Shown here in pieces: positions 1-8,498 of a DNA stretch of 64,000 nucleotides. The DNA comes from Succiniclasticum ruminis DSM 9236 (GTDB taxonomy: Bacteria > Bacillota > Negativicutes > Acidaminococcales > Acidaminococcaceae), in assembly GCF_900112895.1 (NCBI RefSeq), contig NZ_FONL01000009.1, positions 1 to 64,000 of the forward strand, in the 5' to 3' direction. The translations under genes and the position numbers were made by a program. Position 1 is the stretch's first letter. Every line of letters begins with the position of its first letter. The notes beneath the pieces are model-generated. The model was given only the letters and a program-made list of their open reading frames with translations, was not told the DNA's origin and made no database searches.

Positions 1-76
1 ACACAGCAGTTAAGCTCTCACGCGTCGAAAGTACTTGGCTGGAAGCGGCCCGGGAGGATAGATTGTTGCCGGTTAG
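1..76 (+). rRNA. rrf: 5S ribosomal RNA, 3' part
   Basis: The window opens inside a sequence that matches the 3' two thirds of bacterial 5S rRNA: the loop containing ACAGCAGTTAAGCTC, the central helix with GTACTTGG, and the closing GGGAGGATAGATTGTTGCCGG. The 5' part lies outside the window. A strong terminator follows within ten bases, so this is the end of an rRNA operon. The exact 3' end is estimated. Confidence 0.9.
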
Positions 77-81
77 ACAGA

Positions 82-114
82 AGCCCCCGCACATTGCGTG
101 CGGGGGCTTTTTCT
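82..114 (+). terminator. rRNA operon terminator
   Basis: A perfect 11-bp GC-rich stem (82-92 with 98-108, loop ATTGC) is followed by a T run. It directly follows the 5S rRNA and is a classic Rho-independent terminator. Confidence 0.93.
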
Positions 115-196
115 TGTATATATGAAACCCTCGCCATAGTGGCGAGGGTTCGTGGAGCTTTAGCGGTGAGTATAGTATGAAATAATAAAAAAAGAT

Positions 197-250
197 CCTA
201 ACGTGTTAGTATGTCGATGATCTGCCAGTCATGACGAACACGTTAGGAGG
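197..250 (+). promoter_or_regulatory. Hairpin covering the transposase ribosome binding site
   Basis: An 11-bp perfect inverted repeat (CCTAACGTGTT at 197-207, AACACGTTAGG at 237-247) encloses a 29-base loop. Its 3' arm includes the first half of the AGGAGG Shine-Dalgarno (245-250) of tnpA, whose ATG is at 259. In IS200 a 5' stem-loop is known to hide the transposase ribosome binding site; this has the same arrangement. Confidence 0.7.
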
Positions 251-258
251 ACATTAAG

Positions 259-731
259 ATGTCGAAAGAACAAGATAAGGCCACACATAGTTTAGCACAT
301 ACGAAGTGGAATTGTAAGTACCATATTGTATTTGCGCCCAAATATCGGAGAAAAGTATTTTATCTTGAAAAACGTGAGACTATTCGAGAAATATTGCGCA
401 TGTTGTGTCAATGGAAAGGTGTAGAAATAATCGAAGAAGAAATTTGTCCGGATCATATCCATTTGTTGGTAAGTATCCCACCCAAAATGAACCTTTCGCG
501 TTTCATGGGATTTCTGAAAGAAAAGAGCAGCATGATAATATTCCTGAGATTTGGGAATATAAAGTTTGTGTACCGAAACCGCGAATTTTGGTGTAGGGGA
601 TACTATGTAAATACGGTAGGTAAAAATACGAAAACGATACAGCAGTACATAGCAAACAGTTAGAACGAGATAAGAAAGACGACCAATTAAGTTTGTTTGA
701 TCCTCGCGATCCGTTTACGGGGAGCAAGTAA
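259..731 (+). pseudogene. tnpA: IS200 transposase TnpA, frameshifted near the C-terminus
   Basis: This is a Y1 HUH single-strand transposase. The HUH motif is at H66-I-H68 and the catalytic tyrosine is Y130 in QQYIAN. The open frame stops at 663 after 134 residues, short of the usual 150 or so. The reading frame entered at 657 continues the family's C-terminal tail (QLERDKKDDQLSLFDPRDPF) to a stop at 729-731, so one base seems to have been lost at about 656-657. The HUH and Tyr residues remain, but the helix after the tyrosine is lost, and activity is doubtful. The start is fixed by AGGAGG eight bases upstream. Confidence 0.88.
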
Positions 732-843
732 TCCCGTGCATGGCTGACAGGCCAATTAATGATACACTTGTGTATTGCCGGTAGCATTAGGGCTATGCCA
801 GAAAAGGAAAAACTACCGGCTATGCCGGTGGATATTTATTATA

Positions 844-945
844 ATGATTGCAGTGATACAAATTGCAGTTTTGCTCAGCAAAGATGGGTATGAAAAAAAT
901 ATTTCTATCAGCGTCAACTTCGACGAACCTGTTTTGTATATATAA
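844..945 (+). other. Possible coding remnant, 33 codons
   Basis: An open frame abutting the right end of the IS element reads MIAVIQIAVLLSKDGYEK and ends in SVNFDEPVLYI. It has no Shine-Dalgarno and may be the 3' end of a gene removed or split by the insertion. No family is recognised. It could also be chance. Confidence 0.25.
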
Positions 946-990
946 ATAAAAGGAATTTAAATAAACTATGTTATTAAGGAGGATTCTGCC

Positions 991-1059
991 GTGCCGATTA
1001 ACAAAAAAGAACTCTCAAAAGAAATGATTGTAAAAGATATGCAGTGTGAAACTGCCTAA
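991..1059 (+). pseudogene. Truncated leader-peptide-like small ORF
   Basis: A GTG start lies ten bases after AAGGAGG and opens a 22-residue frame, VPINKKELSKEMIVKDMQCE then TA. The pattern (KKELxKEMI, then a Cys followed by E-T-A) resembles the N-terminus of Nif11-like precursor leaders of ribosomal natural products. That likeness is from memory of the family. The frame stops at once after the recognisable part, so it would be a degraded remnant with no core peptide. Confidence 0.35.
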
Positions 1060-1082
1060 AATCGGAGTTTAGCGGAGGGGAT

Positions 1083-1190
1083 ATGCTTAGTCAAAACGTA
1101 AATAATTATATAGATAAGCATTTTTTTGCTCGGAATATCTATTCAAAGACTGGGAATCGTTTTTGGAGATTCTCTATAAGGATATATTAG
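1083..1190 (+). other. Possible small ORF or truncated gene, 35 codons
   Basis: GGAGGGG at 1074-1080 stands before an ATG that opens a 35-codon frame beginning MLSQNVNNYIDKHFFARN. It starts 24 bases after the preceding small ORF, as in an operon. It looks like the N-terminal stub of a longer gene. No function is assigned. The bases from 1191 to the autotransporter start hold only its promoter and leader. Confidence 0.3.
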
Positions 1191-1197
1191 ATTAGAG

Positions 1198-1226
1198 TTG
1201 ACGAAAAGTTGAAAAAAAGTTATAAT
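1198..1226 (+). promoter_or_regulatory. Sigma-70 promoter of the autotransporter gene
   Basis: TTGACG (1198-1203) and a perfect TATAAT (1221-1226) are separated by 17 bases. Transcription would start near 1233, giving a leader of about 95 bases. Confidence 0.8.
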
Positions 1227-1326
1227 TATTTGTGTTAAAATTTGATAAGTGTTTGTATTTTTCATGTTCTGACTTTTTTGTTGTTTATTAAGTTTTAAAT
1301 TGTGGAGCGAAAGGAGAGTCGTCTAC

Positions 1327-4300
1327 ATGAATAAAATTTACAGAGTTATTTGGAGTAAAACTAAAAATTGCTATGTGGTTGCTTCGGAGCTTGCCAAACG
1401 CCATACGAAAGCGCCGCAGAGTGGGGTTGTCAATAAGATAGCAGCCCTGGCGCTTGTCGGTGCTATGAGCTTTGGGTTTGCGGGTAGTGCTTTGGCAGCA
1501 CAGGTTGATGATACATATATCAAAATTGGTATGACTGGCGAACTGCCTGACGGTATTACAGTAAATCCGGCCAGTATTACAGGGGGAAATTTTGCCATTG
1601 CTATAGGCGTAAATACAAATGTTAGCGGAGATGCAAATGATGTAGCTGATTTTTCGGTAGGTGTCGGTTTTGGGGCTACAGCTACAGGAATAAACGGCTT
1701 GGCTTTGGGTAAAGATGCAACCATGACCGCTAGCCATGCAATCGGAGTTGGTGCAGGTTCACGAGCAGAAGGCATGTATTCAACTGTGATGGGCGCTTAT
1801 TCGGATGTTTCGATAAATCCTGCTGTGAAATATCCCCTGGATCCAAATGTATCCGATAATGATAAAGATCTTTTGCAGGGTTTTGGAACAACGGTGCTTG
1901 GCTCGCTGAATTCATCGCGAACTACTATTGTTGACGAAACAGCGACGGACAAGAACAAAGATAAAGCGTTTATAAGTGTTGCCAGCAGTATTATCGGCAC
2001 GGTGAATACCGCTACGGATTCCAACGGAGCGTTGATTTTTGGTGCCGGAAACAGTATTACTGATTCCTATCAGAGTGTCATATTTGATGAAGCAGAGACG
2101 TCAATTGATGACTTGCGTACTCAATATAAGGCTGCCGTCAAAAACGGAGACCGTTCCGCTATGGCAGAAATAACCGCAAAACTTCAAAAAATGGTCAAAG
2201 TCAGTGGCGGGCAGGTTATGACTATGGGCGGTTCTAATACGGCAACCAATGCCTATAGATCACAGTTAGTTGGCGTGGGTAACGTTCTAGAAGGCGGCGA
2301 AGATGGACCAACTTCTATCACTGTTGCTGGCCAAACGTATTATGAATATAAAACACAGTATGATTTGCTTGACGGCTTTGAAAATAAAGTAACGGAAAGC
2401 GAACACGTCAGTATTATTGGTACGGGAAACACGGTTGAAAAGAGTAATGGCAATATAATTTTTGGTGATTATCATCAGTTAAAAGGTGGAGCTGAAGATG
2501 AGAATGGAAATAAAGTAGGCGGTAACAACGTAATTATTGGTTCTGCTGCTGGTAGTTTTAAATATGTAGATTCTGAAACAGGGAAAATGATATTATCATT
2601 CGAAGCTTCAGAAGAAACAAAACATGAAGAAAATATATCTAATACAGTCATGGTTGGTCATTTAGCCAATGCAAAAATCAGTGAAGGTGTTGCCTTGGGA
2701 TACAGTTCCCTTGCAAATACTGATAAAGGTGTTCAGGGGTTTGATCCTGCAACGGGAACGGCTTCTGAACTGACTTCTAAAACATGGAAAGCAACTGCTG
2801 CTGCTGTTTCTGTAGGTAATGATTTAAAGAAAACCTGGTATGGGTTTGATGAAAATACGATACAGGCTAATATCAATAAATACAAATCCCAGCTGGAAGC
2901 CTTAGGCGTAGACACAACACTTGCTCCCGCTGATTTGCTGGACAGTTTAAATGAGGAACAGATGCAACTTTTAGTTGATAATGTAGCTCATCAAACACAA
3001 GAGTCGGAAACTAAACCGGTACAAGCTGAAACCCTTTACGTTGCCAAACCTGGCAGCGGAATTACCCGCCAGATTACCAACGTGGCCGCAGGTTTTAATG
3101 ATACCGATGCAGTGAACGTTGCCCAGCTGAAAGCAAGTCAGACGCATTATTACAGCGTGAATGACAACGGGACGCCGATGGGCAACTATAATAATGAAGG
3201 GGCGAAAGGCAAGTTCAGCCTGGCTGCCGGACCGGATGCCAAAGCGGAAGGTCTGCTTTCTACGGTAGTGGGAGCGGGGAACTATTCTCAGGATACGATA
3301 GTTGATTACCTCGGTACAATCAAAGAAACAATAGTTCATGCTGAAGGCGCTGGTAGCGGTATCGGAAATCAGGTTTTTAGGACGATAGGGCCTTATATCG
3401 AAGATGTACCCAGTGTTATGGGGGTCGGATCAACCGTTATAGGAAGCATGAACTCTGTAAAAAACAGGGACGAGGTAGTTGCTTCTATCAATAATTTGCA
3501 TGATACATTATACGCATACTCTGCTGCCCGTTACACGTTACCTGCTTTAAAAGATTTTTTAAATAATGCTGATTTATTTGATGGCATTGCTAATACGGTT
3601 GTAGGAACTATGAATGAAACAGCGAAAGCAAATGCTGCAGTCATTTATGGAACGGGCAATACAGTTAAAAACGCTTATGAGGTTTTGGATCCGGCTTTTG
3701 ACGGAGAGTTATTAGCTTCGAAAGTCCAAAACTCATCTGCTAGCGTTGCTGACCTACAAGCACTACTTGAAGAATTAGACTTTAGTAATATTGATTCGTT
3801 AAAGGACGCCATTAAGACAGGAAATGTTGATCAAATTAAGTCCCTCCTTCAGGGTTATATAAATAATGATAAAGATAGTAATTATGAAGGCAAAGGTGGG
3901 CGGATTATAGCCATTGGTACGAGTAATGAGATTGAAAATGCCGTGCTGTCACAGCTTATCGGTACGAATAATCAACTACATGGACTCAGTGCCAGTTCCT
4001 TATTAAGTACAACGGTAAAGCCCGCTACTTACACGATACTAAATGGTTATGGCAATGAAGCTACTGGAGCTAGTTATTCTACACTCATTGGTACGAATAA
4101 CGAATTATACGGGTATAGTAGCAGTGGTCTTTTCAGTGCAACGGTAACGCCTGCAACGTACACTATTTTAAACGGTTATGGTAATAAGGCTTATAGAACC
4201 GATTATGCTGCTATTGTAGGCAATAGTAACACAATTGGTACAACAAGCAGAGCAACAAGCAAAGCCATCGTCCTCGGTGACAGTAACACGATTACGGCCG

Positions 4301-7300
4301 GCAGTAACAACGATATTGTAATTGGTACGGTGACTGATGCAGTTGGCGCATCAGGAGCAGGAAACATTGTATCTGTTGGCTACAATACAAAACTGACCGC
4401 AGCAAACAGTATAGGGATAGGCGCGGGTAATACAGTAACCGGTACGAACAGTATTGCGATTGGTAAAGGTCATACGGTATCCGGAAATAATTCCGGCGCG
4501 TTTGGCGATCCAAGTACCATTTTAGGTGACGGCTCTTACGCTATAGGTAATAATAATTCTATAGGGAAAGAGATTAAAGAAAATGATACCAGTACAATTG
4601 TGAAAGCAAATGATTCGTTTATCCTTGGCAGCAACGCGTCGATTACGTCAACAGACAATAAATCGGTAGTAGTAGGTGGTGTGGCACTGGGTAAAAATGC
4701 AATAATTGAGGACACTAGCGGAAGTGTAGCATTAGGGCAAAATTCCAAGGTTCTTAAAGTGGATGCGCCTACTGTCGGCGGTTATAATCCGCTTACAGGA
4801 GAAACTGCTTATACGGACGGAACCCAAACATGGACTGCAACTACAGGACCGGTATCAGTCGGAAGCAGTTCTGTAACACGCCAGATGAAATATGTAGCAG
4901 CAGGTTCTGCAGATACTGACGCTGTTAACGTAGCGCAGCTGAAAAGCGCTGAAACACATTATTATGGCGTAAACGACACTGGGATACCAAAAGAGAATTA
5001 TGACAACAGCGGGGCAACAGGGATTGACTCTGTAGCCGCAGGCATAGCAGTCGGAACGGCGGCGAATTTCTCGGCAGTAACGGGGTCTTATTCATCCATG
5101 GCAAATGCATCTGGTCTTCAGGGAACCGGCGCTTCTGCTTTTGGCATCTTCAATACTATTGACGCAAGCGAGGAAACAGACGCCCATGATGGAATTGGCA
5201 ACAGTCTTGTCGGTCTGGCTAATTCGACCAGCAATGCTAATGGTACTGTGATTATTGGCACCGGCAACGAAATTACCAATTCGGTCGGTAATCTGACAGG
5301 TTATGATGCCGTATCGGAAGCCTATGCCGCTTATTCAGCAGCACAGGCTATGTATAATGCGGATCCTTCGGATGAAAATCTGGAGGCTGTAAACGGCGCA
5401 TATTCTGATTTGCAGGATGCAATGAAGACCTTTGCAAAATCTGCTCCGGAAGACGGCGGTGATGTATTAGCGATTGGCGGCGCCAATACGGCAGACTATG
5501 CGTTAAAATCCTCAATGATTGGCGTCAAGAACAGTATTACCGGGAGCGAAGGAGCGGAAGCAGAATTTAACAGTACAATCGGTTATGGCAATACAATTGC
5601 AAACGGCAGTAACAACAGTATCATCGGAACGAACCGCACTATTTCCGATGTGGATGGAGTTATTGTGATTGGTTCTGCTGCCAGTGAACTGGCTACATCG
5701 GTGGATAACTCTGTTGTAATCGGTACAGAGGCAAATGTTACATTAGAGGACAAGGAATCCGTAGCTCTGGGCAGTTATTCCAAAGCAGATAAGCTGGGAG
5801 GTTATGAGACTACCGGCGACGATGATGTTGAGATTGGAACCCTGAAACTCAGTTCAAGTAAGTTTGCGGGAACGGGCGATAATGTGGTCGGAACGGTCAG
5901 TATCGGGTATGTTCCGGAACAGAAGCAGAAATCCCGCGCAGCAACTGATAATGCAGAAGAGAATGTTAAGACCCGTACGCTGACCTATGTAGGCGCCGGT
6001 GAAATCAGCGCCACATCAACAGATGCCATCAACGGCAGTCAGTTGTATTATGCACTTGATGCCATGCAGTTCGACATTGTGGCAGGGGACAATGTGGAGG
6101 TGATCAAAAATACCGATGATACTGGACACACGGTGTATACGATTCATTCGCTGAACGCGATGGTCCAGGCCGGCCCGAGCGGGAATGTTACAGTTACTGA
6201 CGAGGTTGGTGATGGAAAAACCAATGGCGTAACGACTGACCTGACTTCCGACGGTGCTGGTACAACCGCCGGCAACGGAGCGGGAGACGGAACAACCGGA
6301 GGCACTACAGCAACAATGCCGGAACCGACGCCGTCAGAAAAACCGATTGGTCCCCTGGCTCCGGGTGAGGATAAACCCAATGAACATACAACGGTTTATA
6401 CTGTGGATGCGAAAGATACATATGTAGAAAAGGGCGAAGTAACGCAAGCTGCTACGGACGATAGCGATAAGGTGGTAACAACATTTACCCATAATTACGG
6501 AACCACGTTCGATGTAGATAGCAACAACACGTATGTGTCCAAAGCAGAAGTAACCCAGGAAGCCACGGATGACAACGCCGACGTAAAGGTTAAATTGACA
6601 AGAAACGATGGGAAATCCTTTGATTTGGACTTGAAAGACAGATATGTGTCCAAAGCAGAAGTGACCCAGGAAGCCACGGATGACAACGCCGACGTAAAGG
6701 TTAAATTGACGAGAAATGACGGTGAATCCTTTAATCTGGACTTGAAAGACAGATATGTATCCAAGGCAGAGGTTACACAGAAGGCAACCGACGAAAGCGA
6801 TGAAGTTAAGGTTCAGTTGACGAGAAATGACGGGGAATCCTTTGATCTTGCAATGAACAACACCTACGTAGCCAAAGCGGAAGTGACCCAGGCTGCAACT
6901 GACGAAAGCGATAAAGTTAAAGTTCAGCTGACAAGAAATGACGGGAAGTCCTTTGACCTGGATTTAAACAACACCTACGTAGCCAAAGCAGAGGTAACCC
7001 AGCAGGCGACCGATACAAGCGATGATGTTACCATCGAGTTGTCCCGGAACGACGGCAAGAGTTTCGAGCTGGCAACAAAGAATACATATCTGGCAAACGC
7101 TGAAATGAAGGATCATACGCTGACCCTTGGTCGAAACGATGGAACAGAATTTGTTGTAAATGATCTTGCTACGTTGGACGACGGGATGACCTATGAAGGA
7201 GACACCGGCAGCGCAACTGTTAAATTAAACAATACAGTTAGTGTAACTGGCGGCGCAACGGAACTGACTGACGGAAACATCGGTGTTGCAGCATCGCGGG

Positions 7301-8382
7301 ATGGTGAGAATGCGAAGCTGGAAATCAAACTGGCCAAAGACATCAAGGATGTGGACAGCATAACGGTCAACAAGAACATTAAGGTGGGTGACAACACCAC
7401 CATTGAAGGCGATACGATTACTACAAAGACCGTTAACGCCGATACAGTTAAGGCCGGTGGCACGACCGTTGATGACAATGGACTGACTACTGACGACGGC
7501 AACGGGCCGTCCGTAACGAAAGACGGGATCGATGCCGGGAAGAAGAAAATTACGAACGTAGAGCGTGGTACGGCAGATACTGATGCAGTGAACTATAGTC
7601 AGTTGAAAGAAGCATCCGGTAATATTTACAATGAGCTGAATCGCTTGGACGACCGTACAAGGAAAGGTCTGGCCGGTGCAGCAGCCCTGGCGGCCCTGCA
7701 TCCGATGGACTTTAATCCGGACGACAAGATGCAGTTCTCTGCAGGTATCGGTCATTATCGCGGAGAGAACGCGGCGGCTATCGGCGCATTCTACCGGCCG
7801 GATGAAAGCGTGATGTTCAGCATCGGCGGCGTCATCGGCAACGGTGACAACATGATCAACGCCGGCATCACCTTCGGCCTGGACGGCACCCGGAACCGGA
7901 TTACCCGGAGCCGCACCGCCATGGCCCGCGAGATCCAGGACCTGCGCAGCCTGGTGACCCAGATGGCGGCCCGGATGGACCGTCTGGAAGGCGCCAATAT
8001 CGAAACGGCTATGTTCCCGGATGTGCCGGAAAACCATTGGGCGTATGAATATGTGGAAGACCTGCAGAAACGCGGAGCTCTGAAGGGATATCCGGACGGT
8101 CTGTTCAAGGGCGACCGCGCGATGACCCGTTATGAGTTCGCTGCGATGCTGGACCGTCTGGTCCGCAGCGGCGTAACGCTGGATTCCAGGGTTGCCAAGG
8201 AGTTCGAGCCGGAGCTGGGACGTATCTATGTAGAACGCATCTCCGGCCAGGACAACGACCGCAAGAAGGTTGAGCGGGTACGCGTGAACAATTCGGATTC
8301 GAAGTATCCGGAAGGGAAGACCCGGGACGTCTACGGCAGCAAGATCGTGACGGCGGTTCCGGAAAAGGCAGTTGCCAAGTAA
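1327..8382 (+). CDS. Trimeric autotransporter adhesin with C-terminal SLH domain
   Basis: A 2351-residue surface adhesin of the YadA/Hia type. ATG 1327 is chosen because it follows AAGGAGAG and starts a perfect extended signal peptide (ESPR, MNKIYRVIWSKTKN) with cleavage near residue 58. The passenger has YadA-like head repeats (many GxxN, IGxGN and VALG motifs) and neck motifs of the type DTDAVNVAQLK near nt 3110, 4915 and 7580 (YSQLK). A stalk of 37-residue repeats lies at nt 6421-7086. The YadA membrane anchor is at about residues 2109-2188, followed by a coiled coil. An SLH domain (about 2230-2279, FPDVPENHWAYEYVEDLQ) and a basic tail of about 70 residues follow the barrel. The C-terminus should face the periplasm, where SLH domains of Negativicutes bind peptidoglycan. 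The gene is monocistronic, with its own promoter and terminator, ahead of a methyltransferase gene. Confidence 0.93.
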   Translation: MNKIYRVIWSKTKNCYVVASELAKRHTKAPQSGVVNKIAALALVGAMSFGFAGSALAAQVDDTYIKIGMTGELPDGITVNPASITGGNFAIAIGVNTNVSGDANDVADFSVGVGFGATATGINGLALGKDATMTASHAIGVGAGSRAEGMYSTVMGAYSDVSINPAVKYPLDPNVSDNDKDLLQGFGTTVLGSLNSSRTTIVDETATDKNKDKAFISVASSIIGTVNTATDSNGALIFGAGNSITDSYQSVIFDEAETSIDDLRTQYKAAVKNGDRSAMAEITAKLQKMVKVSGGQVMTMGGSNTATNAYRSQLVGVGNVLEGGEDGPTSITVAGQTYYEYKTQYDLLDGFENKVTESEHVSIIGTGNTVEKSNGNIIFGDYHQLKGGAEDENGNKVGGNNVIIGSAAGSFKYVDSETGKMILSFEASEETKHEENISNTVMVGHLANAKISEGVALGYSSLANTDKGVQGFDPATGTASELTSKTWKATAAAVSVGNDLKKTWYGFDENTIQANINKYKSQLEALGVDTTLAPADLLDSLNEEQMQLLVDNVAHQTQESETKPVQAETLYVAKPGSGITRQITNVAAGFNDTDAVNVAQLKASQTHYYSVNDNGTPMGNYNNEGAKGKFSLAAGPDAKAEGLLSTVVGAGNYSQDTIVDYLGTIKETIVHAEGAGSGIGNQVFRTIGPYIEDVPSVMGVGSTVIGSMNSVKNRDEVVASINNLHDTLYAYSAARYTLPALKDFLNNADLFDGIANTVVGTMNETAKANAAVIYGTGNTVKNAYEVLDPAFDGELLASKVQNSSASVADLQALLEELDFSNIDSLKDAIKTGNVDQIKSLLQGYINNDKDSNYEGKGGRIIAIGTSNEIENAVLSQLIGTNNQLHGLSASSLLSTTVKPATYTILNGYGNEATGASYSTLIGTNNELYGYSSSGLFSATVTPATYTILNGYGNKAYRTDYAAIVGNSNTIGTTSRATSKAIVLGDSNTITAGSNNDIVIGTVTDAVGASGAGNIVSVGYNTKLTAANSIGIGAGNTVTGTNSIAIGKGHTVSGNNSGAFGDPSTILGDGSYAIGNNNSIGKEIKENDTSTIVKANDSFILGSNASITSTDNKSVVVGGVALGKNAIIEDTSGSVALGQNSKVLKVDAPTVGGYNPLTGETAYTDGTQTWTATTGPVSVGSSSVTRQMKYVAAGSADTDAVNVAQLKSAETHYYGVNDTGIPKENYDNSGATGIDSVAAGIAVGTAANFSAVTGSYSSMANASGLQGTGASAFGIFNTIDASEETDAHDGIGNSLVGLANSTSNANGTVIIGTGNEITNSVGNLTGYDAVSEAYAAYSAAQAMYNADPSDENLEAVNGAYSDLQDAMKTFAKSAPEDGGDVLAIGGANTADYALKSSMIGVKNSITGSEGAEAEFNSTIGYGNTIANGSNNSIIGTNRTISDVDGVIVIGSAASELATSVDNSVVIGTEANVTLEDKESVALGSYSKADKLGGYETTGDDDVEIGTLKLSSSKFAGTGDNVVGTVSIGYVPEQKQKSRAATDNAEENVKTRTLTYVGAGEISATSTDAINGSQLYYALDAMQFDIVAGDNVEVIKNTDDTGHTVYTIHSLNAMVQAGPSGNVTVTDEVGDGKTNGVTTDLTSDGAGTTAGNGAGDGTTGGTTATMPEPTPSEKPIGPLAPGEDKPNEHTTVYTVDAKDTYVEKGEVTQAATDDSDKVVTTFTHNYGTTFDVDSNNTYVSKAEVTQEATDDNADVKVKLTRNDGKSFDLDLKDRYVSKAEVTQEATDDNADVKVKLTRNDGESFNLDLKDRYVSKAEVTQKATDESDEVKVQLTRNDGESFDLAMNNTYVAKAEVTQAATDESDKVKVQLTRNDGKSFDLDLNNTYVAKAEVTQQATDTSDDVTIELSRNDGKSFELATKNTYLANAEMKDHTLTLGRNDGTEFVVNDLATLDDGMTYEGDTGSATVKLNNTVSVTGGATELTDGNIGVAASRDGENAKLEIKLAKDIKDVDSITVNKNIKVGDNTTIEGDTITTKTVNADTVKAGGTTVDDNGLTTDDGNGPSVTKDGIDAGKKKITNVERGTADTDAVNYSQLKEASGNIYNELNRLDDRTRKGLAGAAALAALHPMDFNPDDKMQFSAGIGHYRGENAAAIGAFYRPDESVMFSIGGVIGNGDNMINAGITFGLDGTRNRITRSRTAMAREIQDLRSLVTQMAARMDRLEGANIETAMFPDVPENHWAYEYVEDLQKRGALKGYPDGLFKGDRAMTRYEFAAMLDRLVRSGVTLDSRVAKEFEPELGRIYVERISGQDNDRKKVERVRVNNSDSKYPEGKTRDVYGSKIVTAVPEKAVAK
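6421..7086 (+). repeat. Six tandem 111-bp repeats in the adhesin stalk
   Basis: Units start at 6421, 6532, 6643, 6754, 6865 and 6976, each 37 codons, with the consensus YVxKAEVTQxATD, then VKVxLTRNDGxSFDLDL. A seventh, shorter and diverged copy starts at 7087. Units two and three are nearly identical at the DNA level, so the array can probably gain or lose copies by recombination. Confidence 0.92.
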
Positions 8383-8418
8383 AAACTGTATAAAATTAAG
8401 AGAAATGATTAAGAAAAG

Positions 8419-8453
8419 AGAGATTCCCTCATTAAACAGGGAATCTCTTCTTA
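8419..8453 (+). terminator. Terminator of the autotransporter gene
   Basis: An 11-bp perfect stem (AGAGATTCCCT at 8419-8429, AGGGAATCTCT at 8438-8448) has an 8-base loop and a short T-rich tail. The tail is weak, so some readthrough into the methyltransferase gene is possible. Confidence 0.7.
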
Positions 8454-8498
8454 CATCTTTGAAAAGGCCGAAGGCTGTTATTGAAAAGAGGTATAAAT

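Larger units (their letters stand above)
123..840 (+). mobile_element. IS200-type insertion sequence (IS200/IS605 family)
   Basis: The element holds a single Y1-type transposase gene with no tnpB. A hairpin marks each side: 126-150 (10-bp perfect stem) on the left and 813-831 (ACCGGC/GCCGGT) on the right. IS200 elements carry subterminal hairpins that the transposase recognises as single strands and leave no target duplication, so the outer limits given here are approximate. The element sits just behind an rRNA operon. Its transposase is frameshifted (see the gene), so this copy is probably inactive. Confidence 0.8.

Noticed and set aside
6421-7086. Regular 111-bp repeats that might suggest a CRISPR or satellite array
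   Set aside because: The unit is 37 codons, in frame and protein-coding; there are no unique spacers.
7225-8037. A 270-codon minus-strand frame inside the adhesin gene
   Set aside because: It is opposite the YadA anchor region, where GC-rich third positions keep the other strand open.
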